Assembly: GCA_004352715.1 (NCBI GenBank)
Contig: SCFE01000003.1
Span: forward strand, 4,616,217-4,680,216
Source: Hofstenia miamia
Taxonomy: Eukaryota; Xenacoelomorpha; Acoela
DNA length: 64,000 nt
Direction: 5' to 3'
Shown: in pieces, positions 56,521 to 64,000 of the stretch
Layout: every line of letters starts with the position of its first letter
Numbering within the stretch: the stretch's first letter is position 1
Made by a program: the position numbers and the translations under genes
Notes under the pieces: model-generated
The model's input: only the letters and a program-made list of their open reading frames with translations
The model's database searches: none
Told to the model about the DNA's origin: nothing

Positions 56521-59500
56521 CTAATGAAATAAACACAAAAAAACTCTTCTGAATTTCAAAATGTACATCACAAAAAAGACTGCTAACCCAAGAGTAGCCA
56601 ATGTGCATACAATTATTAAACGTATAATCTTGAAATCATCTGGCTTGGGTTTAAGAAAGCTTTTAGAGAATTCAATGGCCTTGAATTGTGTAAGTGAAGG
56701 AATAACCTTGCCATAAAACAGAACTTCAGTAGGACAATCAAATGCAAAATCAAAAAATATTTTTATGTAAATTTCTTTTAAAATCAAAGGTGTCTGGAGA
56801 GTGTGAGATTTCTTTTCATTGCCTTTCTTTTTATCATGAAGATTGAATGAAAATGGCACATTGGATTCCATTTCAACAGTAATGTTAAATGATATGTTGG
56901 AATATTTCACAATTCTTAGATATAGCATCTCAGATGATACCTCAAGAATTGTTTCAGTTTCCAACATCAAATTGTATGAAGGGCGACTTAACGACGAACA
57001 AATTTTGATGTTGCCACTTGTATCAGTGACATGAAAATTGTAGATTTCGTAGCAGCAATCTACAACAATATTTGCGACAGCTTTTGTTGAAGACAAACTT
57101 TGTTTTTCCAATTTGCCACCAAATGCTCCATTCTTTTGTACAGTTAGAAGTCTCAAACCTTTGTCATCTTCTAACGATACATTTGCCATCATCTGTTTTG
57201 TAGCGCAAATTCCTTCTTTGAAAAAATTGGCACAAGCCTGATTTAGGTTTCTAAAACTAACATTGCATGAAGGCGGAGAGGTATCAGTATGTTTAGTAAA
57301 AATAAAGAAGCTAACAGCATTGCTATCCTCATGGCTGCCGGATTTAGCATGAATGTATAAAGTTCCTGTAAAACTCTCAACAGCTTTTCTTATTTCAATC
57401 GCAATTGGCATAGACATTGAAGAATCTTTGTATGGTATAACAGTTTTGCTTCGTGGTGAGAAATTTAGTTGGACGTTTCCATTAGAAGGCTTCGTTTTAC
57501 TTTTAATTAAGATATTAACATCAGTGCTTGCATTCATTATTTTGACAATGAAGGTGTACTTGGAGCCTTCTCTAAGATCAATGCTATAATCGAAGTTGTT
57601 GGAAATTGTTAGTGATTTTGGGAAGAAAATGTCACTTGATTGACGTTGCATGTCACTCTTTAATTTATCGCGCTTGATAAAACTTTGAACAAGAATAACG
57701 AATGGTACATAAGGAATGGAAACTAGAGCGTAGGCCACATTATCATTTATTTGGTTTACAGTGTAATTTGATATGACATTTCCACTTGTATCTTGTAAAG
57801 AAATGTATTTAAATGTGTGATCTACGCCACTTTTTTTACCAATTAATTCTATTTTAATGTAAAGAGCAGCTCCTTGCACAATACGATCTTTATCAAAAAT
57901 ATCCTCTAATTCAACGCCATTCCTTTTTTGAAACTCAAATAGATAAAAATACTCACTGTTTCCTTCGATTTTAATGGTTGAAATTGATGATAATAAGTTA
58001 ATGTTATATGAGCCAAATGCCACATTGCGAAATATTAGATATGCATCTGTACTAGTGTCAGTTACAACTTCCAAGTTACTGTCATCAATGAGTGATTTTG
58101 GAAAAACCTGATTGATGTTAATACGAATCCCTTTTACAGAAAAAGTAAAATAGAGATTTTGAATTGTAAAGTCAGTAGAAAACCTCAAAGTGTTTTGTTC
58201 ACTAACAGAGATCGAGACTAGGCGGACTAAATTTGAGGAATACTCATATAATATTATCTTTACAGACTGCTCAACATTTGCATCATTAGTAATTACTAGA
58301 TCTCCCCCTGTTTTCTTGGCTAACAAAAGCAAATCATTTGTATTTTGATATTTTGATCGCTTAAGTTTTTCTTTTTGTTCAAATAGTTTATCATCACCAG
58401 ACCAGTAAAGCACATATTTAAGATTTTTTTTCTTTTAGTAGTTGTGTAACGCGATCTCTATTTTCTGGATCATCTCCGTCTTCATCTGTGAAATGATAAA
58501 TTGTACTTCCACTTCGTGCAAGGGGTATGATTCTCTCCAAGGCAGTATAATGCTTTTCACTACCATGGCCAAACGTTTTTATGCTTGAATCAAACTCTAA
58601 CGCTTCTTTTGCACTGCTTGTATGTTTAACCCAATAAGACGTATCAACATAGGATTCAATAACAATATCGTCATTTTTATTTCTGTTTTTAATTAAATCA
58701 GAAAATATTTTTTTCATTGCTTTAATTTCCGCCGTCATGCTCTTAGACATGTCAATAACAGCAATTAAGGTTTTGAGACAGGCTTTCATACCAAGAAAAT
58801 TTAACAGTTTTTCATCATTATTAGAATCAATTAATGCTTGGAACAGGGAATTAAGATAAATATTAGAGTCCTTTAAAGCGTATTCAGCTGCTTTTACATG
58901 TAAATGATAATGGGGTGACAATTTTTTGAATGGAGTGTCTTTGTTGATGCCATTGTGCCCTTCATCATACAACCCGCCACCAAGCATGCATTTATTTTGT
59001 GTATTCCTCTTATATCCAGATGATATATAATTTACATTAGTGTTCACATTGGTTAAAAACAAATCGCCTTTGCAGGAGGATTTGCAATATTGCTCCTGAG
59101 AGGAATTAGGCACCAATTTGGTTAAGACTGTCCCACTAGATAATGAAAGTGAACCTATGTTTTCATTTGATTGAGCAAGTTCGACAAATGTTGTGTGAGA
59201 ATAGAAAGCTATTATGCATCGAATAGATATGCCAAGTTTTATCATGGCTAAATCGTAACTTTCTTTTGCTATAAGTTTTTCAATTTCATTCAAATTGTCA
59301 AGCACAATTTTTGCAGCTGTTCTTTCGTTTCCATTAATATTTTCATAGACATCTTTCTTAATTGAAGCTTTTGGATTAGTTATGTAGGATTGAATTGTTT
59401 TTAGTATCTTTTGAGAGCCATCACATGACATCATCTTGAAATTGTTTTGTTTTTCAAATGTTTGAATAAATTGTGAAATGGATTCATTTGCTAGGCTTTT

Positions 59501-59635
59501 GATAGTGTAATATTTATTTTTAGCACTTTCTTTACCAAGTTCATAAAAATCAATATAGAATTCATCATCAGGGAAGCCTTTGCTGAATAAAATTAACTGC
59601 AAAACGCAGAAACAGGTTAGTATGAGTTTTCTCAT
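56521..59635 (-). CDS. VWA7-like von Willebrand A protein, with apparent frameshift
   Basis: Two abutting minus-strand frames (59677-58418, then from 58430 to 56521) make one protein of about 1030 residues. The start at 59635 gives a signal peptide (MRKLILTCFCVLQLILF). Features in order: a FYSHT.FVELAQ segment and a region with paired cysteines, LGGGLYDEGHNGINKDT and SPHYHLHVKAAEYA, all typical of VWA7/hemicentin-related proteins; a vWA domain with MIDAS DMSKS and TDEDGDD; a long beta-rich extracellular part; a C-terminal membrane segment (LIIVCTLATLGLAVFFVMYI) and short basic tail. No introns. The break lies in a run of eight A at about 58423-58430; one A fewer would restore the frame, so either a sequencing error or a disabled gene. 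Role inferred: surface or secreted adhesion-type protein. Confidence 0.75.
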
Positions 59636-59677
59636 TCTCTGAAATAAATCAAAGATTTTGTTTAAGAATTTCTTCAA

Positions 59678-60214
59678 ATTTTAACAAAAAGATGTCGCCA
59701 GTTAAAGAATTTGTCAATTGTCAGGCTGACTTCTCATCACTATTAACCAAAATGGATAGTATTTTATACCTTGCTGTGTATCTCTTACAGTTGAAAAAAA
59801 ATGATTGAGTAAAACAATTTATGTGCATTCTCAAGAGTATTCAACACAAATGTGATAAAAGTAAATCAAACAATTATAATAGAATGAATTCAAAGCAAGT
59901 TTAATTAGAATTCATAAATATGGAACCGTGTGATTCAAAGATGTACTGTACGCAATAGGGTGTTTGAAAATAGGAAATGTTTTCAAATTGAGCTGTAACT
60001 TGGTGAAGTCCTTGTTGATAATATTTTTTTGAAATTGAGCAATATTTGACGTTGTAGATATGAGTTTTCAAAATGGTGATAATTGCTGTATGAATTACAC
60101 TCGAAATTTCATGATATAGCTAGGTTACTTACTTAAGTAAATTTTAAAAAAATTCGCAATTATCATTCACATTGCAAGTAAATTAATTAGATTTATAATA
60201 ATTATAGTTTCAAC
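59678..60214. other. Upstream region of the VWA7-like gene, AT-rich
   Basis: No gene seen. The VWA7-like promoter should lie here but no element stands out. Confidence 0.5.
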
Positions 60215-61207
60215 TATAGTTGGCTGCAAAAAAAATGAGACTGAACACCTATTTTTTAACGCCTTGTGGAAACGTATTGAGACGTTTTAGAGGAAAACTA
60301 TAAAAATAATGACAACGAGAATTTTGTGAACTTTAAATTGGTCAAACAAAAAAGTTAATTAATTCAACTGGTACTTCGTAATTATTTGAAAGCACTTAAC
60401 AAACAAATTGTTTTGCTTTGCAAAGTTTCTACTTGATTTCTTCGGAATGGAAACTTTGAAACAGCTTGAAAACGCCTTGCGACATTGCAAATTTCTCAAT
60501 CATCTTATTTTCGAAAGCTGAAAAAAATTCGACAAGGAGAATCTCTCAAAAGAAGAAAAGGAAGTGGACGCCCTCGAAAAATTATTGGATAAATTCATTC
60601 AGAAAACAGTAGTAATTGCTCTCAAAAATCCCTACCTATATTTCTGGGAAAAAAATTGCAAACCAACTTCAAACTGATGGCGACATCTCTGTGCATGAAA
60701 CCACAGTTCAGAGAACACTGAAAAAAGTGGAGTTACAAAAAGTGGCAGAAAAAATCGACTTCTGATTACAAAAGAGCATCAAGAAAAAAGATTAAATTTT
60801 GTGAAAGAATGGAAAGACTACACTTTTGAAGATGTTTGGATAACTGATGAGTGCGTATTTCAACTGCACAGAAACAAAGTACAAGTGTGGTCGTCAAAGA
60901 AATGTCCAAGACCAACAAAAGCGGTTCCAAAGTTCGACCAAAAAATTATGGTTTGGGGAGCACTTTCCTATCGTGGGTTTTATTTGAAAATTTTAGACGG
61001 AAAAGCCACAATCGACAGTCAAAGATATTGCCAAATTATAGCTGAATTTATGCCTTATGCTGATGCTTTATATGATGATGGATGGATACTCCAACAGGAC
61101 GGAGCAACCCCGCACACGTCAGCAAAGACAAAAAATTGGTTTTCTGAAAATAATATCCAGTTTTTGCAATGGCCACCAAGTTCTGCTGATCTTTCTCCAA
61201 TCGAAAA
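60215..61207 (+). pseudogene. Tc1-type transposase, broken
   Basis: An N-terminal DNA-binding part (SSYFRKLKKIRQGESLKRRK, then GSGRPRK at about 60560-60580) has an in-frame TAA at 60590 and a frame shift near 60765. The catalytic part then reads VWITDECVF (first Asp), QQDGATPHTS (second Asp) and ADLSPIE (Glu), with 34 residues between the second Asp and the Glu, i.e. DD34E of the Tc1 family. The protein cuts and pastes at TA sites. The left terminal repeat is probably TAGTTGGCTGCAAAAAAAAT near 60216. The right end is lost in the gap. Confidence 0.8.
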
Positions 61208-61409
61208 NNNNNNNNNNNNNNNNNNNNNNNNNNNNNNNNNNNNNNNNNNNNNNNNNNNNNNNNNNNNNNNNNNNNNNNNNNNNNNNNNNNNNNNNNNNNN
61301 NNNNNNNNNNNNNNNNNNNNNNNNNNNNNNNNNNNNNNNNNNNNNNNNNNNNNNNNNNNNNNNNNNNNNNNNNNNNNNNNNNNNNNNNNNNNNNNNNNNN
61401 NNNNNNNNN
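61208..61409. other. Assembly gap (202 N)
   Basis: Separates the Tc1 remnant from the lone TIR arm; their physical relation is unknown. Confidence 0.95.
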
Positions 61410-61757
61410 CTTTAACTTTAATGAAAGTATATCCAAAAACGATTTGTATACCATTAGAGAGTTCATTATTTAACACTTTTCTATGCATTACTTAATAAAA
61501 AATCAGAATATTCCACCTCTAAACGTAAAGCAAGTTGCATCAAAACCGTTCATTTTTTATAAATAACATCCTGATTCTAAAGAAAAATTAATCTTAATTA
61601 AACACTAAAAGAAATAACTTAAAAAAATAAGATTAAATTTACAAGTTATATCCTATCTTTATTTCAACAATATTTTAACATGGTGTGTTGTTTACAAATC
61701 GCGCTCTCCCCGCCTGCACTCCCCCGTCTAAAATTAAAGGTGCCGCAAGTTAATATC
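61410..61757. mobile_element. Right arm of a second long-TIR element
   Basis: Matches 54868-55197 from GAAAGTATATCCAAAAA to the outer terminus (CTAAAATTAAAGGTGCCG), with roughly 10% differences. The GC-rich subrepeats and core are missing to the left because of the gap. Confidence 0.75.
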
Positions 61758-63266
61758 TAAGTTTAATTATTAACTTATTTACATTATAATTGTTAAATAC
61801 ATTAATCTTAATAGATACATAGATTATTTTAAACTAAGATTTACTAAAAAGTCGGCTAAAAGCTAGTGTGCTAAAGAGTAATAACCCTGTAATATTGATA
61901 TTTCTAAAGTAAATTGTCATATATATTACAACAAACGTAAATAAACTATGATGGCTATACATTAAAATAAAGTAAATTTTTTAACAGTTATAGTGAAAAA
62001 TACATAAAATATGAACCCTTTAAATCTTTTATTTAAATAAAAACATATATTGTAGATGCAAATACATTTTATTTTTCTGAATTCCGTTGATTTATAATTA
62101 ATTGATTATAAACAATCGCTTTATTGGTTTTTAGCCCACTTTACCTAACATCTGAAAATGGTTCTATTTTTCCATCGTACAACTTAATTTCAGATATTTG
62201 TATATCTCAAATGCGATTTAATAGTTATATTTGGCATTGATGAGACAAATTTTGCCATAATCAATTGCAGAATTTCTACGATTTTAATGTTTCTGTCAAT
62301 TTTTAAATAAGATGGGCAATAGAATGCACGCTGAATGATTGTGTAATATATAACGTTTTCTTGTAATAAGTACTATAGCTTAACTCTAGTATAACCGCAG
62401 CAAATCTCAAAGTCTGATTTGTTTTGTTTTCAGTCTAATGAAAACACTGCTCTTTTTGCATTTATATTCAAATGCGCAGTTCAAATATAGTAATAATTGA
62501 ACATACTTAAAATATGTAAAAAGTCCGATTTTTCATATAACATAATTTAATGATGGTTTACAAACTACATTTTTGAACCAGGATTCGCTTCAAATGCTGG
62601 ATTTAATGAAAATGTTCTCTTACAAGCATTCAGTTATGAACTGAAAAGGGTATTAACATATTTACGAATATGAAAATTGTGCATAGAACAAATATCAAGC
62701 ATCAACCATTATTGAAATAAGTTACATGAGATAATGCGGTTTCTTTTAATATACTTTATATTAATTTTTCTTAGTAGTTTTGAATGTGTTCCTTACTTTA
62801 ACTGGTTTGAAATTTACAATTCTTCTGTAGGCTCTATTTACAGTCTCTTTTATTCATATGTGTTTGAAGTTATTAATTCTATGGTTCGGAGTTTTTGAAG
62901 TAAAATTTGTTTGTATCATGGATATCAAACTAATTGCTGTTTCTGAACCTGTTCTGTTAAAGTTTGAGTAGGTGACTTATCATTTCCTGAACTTGCTTTT
63001 CAACGATTTTTGACAAATACTACAAATTAGACTATATGAACGTGTGAATGAATAATAAAATCTTGACTATCTAAATTGAAATTTGCAGCCTTTTACATAA
63101 TGTTGTGATATTTAATTTATTTCGAGCAAATGAATAAGCAAATAGGTGCTATCTAATTTAGTTTCTGTTGAATTATCATACATATCAGTTTAAATGTTTA
63201 AATAAAGTGACTTTGAAAGTTTTATTTAGAAAATATGTCATATTTTGAACATTACAATGATTTAGA
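61758..63266. other. AT-rich intergenic DNA
   Basis: No supported gene or repeat. Confidence 0.6.
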
Positions 63267-63923
63267 ATGCCAAGTAATCCACAGATTAGAAAAATCCGTA
63301 GGCAAATATTTAAAAAATACAGCCGCACTTTAAATCAATCAAGCCAAAGCAAATGGAGGAAGTAAAATGCTAGTGTTGATAAAGGTGATGATACTCTTAA
63401 TACAGAAAGTTTTCAGGAATGTGTTGATGCAGGTACATTCTTTTGTAATTGCATTACTATATAAGTGAATTAAATCAATTAGCAAAACGTAGCATTTCGT
63501 ATGTTATTTGTTCATGTAGTTTACTATATTTAGAACCAGACTGTCCTCCAGCAACTGACGCACCTAGAAAATGCTTTTCTACACAATTGATCGATTGGGC
63601 TATTTCCAATAACATTTCACATGTGGCATTGAATGGTTTGCTAAAAATTCTCAAAGAAAAGGTTGAAGGTTTGCCTTCTGATGCAAGAACGTTGTTAGGC
63701 ACTCCAAAAGCTTCTATTCTAACTGTTCAATATGGTTCTGGCGAATTTATTTATAACTCCATTTACAAGTGGCTAAAGAAACTTCATGAAAAGAAATCAT
63801 TTCTTTTTGCGACGAACGTTATTGAGGTAGGTGTAAATATGGATGGAATTCCTCTGTTTAAGAGTTCTTCAAAAGCCTTCTGGCCAATTTTGATGAAGTT
63901 GGTTCATTCAAACCGCATAGAAG
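63267..63923 (+). pseudogene. Transposase-domain protein (CACTA/EnSpm-like), 5' exons
   Basis: Exon 1 (63267-63432) begins MPSNPQIRKIRRQIFKKYSR and ends in donor CAG|GTACAT. A 101-bp intron ends in ATATTTAG at 63533. Exon 2 (63534-63923) reads in phase: DWAISNNISHVALNGLLKIL, GLPSDARTLLGTPK, GSGEFIYNSI and VNMDGIPLFKSSSKAFWPIL, ending in donor AAG|GTATTT, so the gene continues past the window. The DG.PLFKSS..FWPIL block is typical of a transposase-domain family widespread in invertebrates and often tied to CACTA-type elements. An in-frame TAA in exon 1 (63363) suggests decay. Family identity is from memory of the pattern. Confidence 0.6.
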
Positions 63924-64000
63924 GTATTTAAACGAGCCTACAATTCAATTTTATTTTTATAATATTTTATTTTGGTTTAACATTTTATATTATATATATA

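Overview
This is an AT-rich metazoan (invertebrate) nuclear scaffold, not a bacterial sequence. Evidence for that: candidate GT-AG introns, scaffold gaps of N (one exactly 1000 long), many degraded retrotransposons and DNA transposons, and a few animal-type host genes (two CARD/death-fold adaptor-like genes and a VWA7-like von Willebrand A protein). The species cannot be named from the sequence alone.

Positions 1-16400 are LTR-retrotransposon sequence. A minus-strand Ty3/gypsy-type element (LTR 8272-8614, gag from about 7425, pol down to about 1024) lies head to head with a plus-strand, A-rich, degraded relative (about 8615-16392). The plus-strand copy has gag, RT-RNase H and integrase remnants, then a long extra ORF (ORF3, roughly 920 codons) in the position where env would sit, and a 3' LTR. 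A second ORF3+LTR copy lies on the minus strand at 28634-32267, and a fragment joins a protease remnant to the start of ORF3 at 1-1020. ORF3 is the least explained and most interesting item in the window. It is shared by three copies, ends inside the LTR, and I recognise no known domain in it.

Positions 16400-33600 hold a solo LTR (18164-~18720), a long-hairpin MITE, pieces of LINE elements in both orientations including a fragment of a LINE with a restriction-like endonuclease, and a GC-rich repeat seen twice. Positions 33600-49800 are mostly AT-rich intergenic DNA with two paralogous CARD/death-fold genes (39115-39762 and 42436-43104), small MITEs, a striking hairpin flanked by 65-bp direct repeats, and a minus-strand LINE. 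Positions 50000-56500 contain a further LINE remnant and a 2.1-kb DNA element with target-site duplications, long terminal inverted repeats built of GC-rich subrepeats, and two tRNA-like modules inside.

Positions 56521-59677 encode a VWA7-like protein interrupted only by an apparent one-base frameshift in an A8 run. Next come a dead Tc1-type transposase (60447-61207), a lone inverted-repeat arm (61410-~61755) and the 5' part of a spliced transposase-domain gene running off the right edge. Many N positions are flanked by near-identical copies of the same sequence, so several apparent local duplications are probably unmerged contig ends and not biology.
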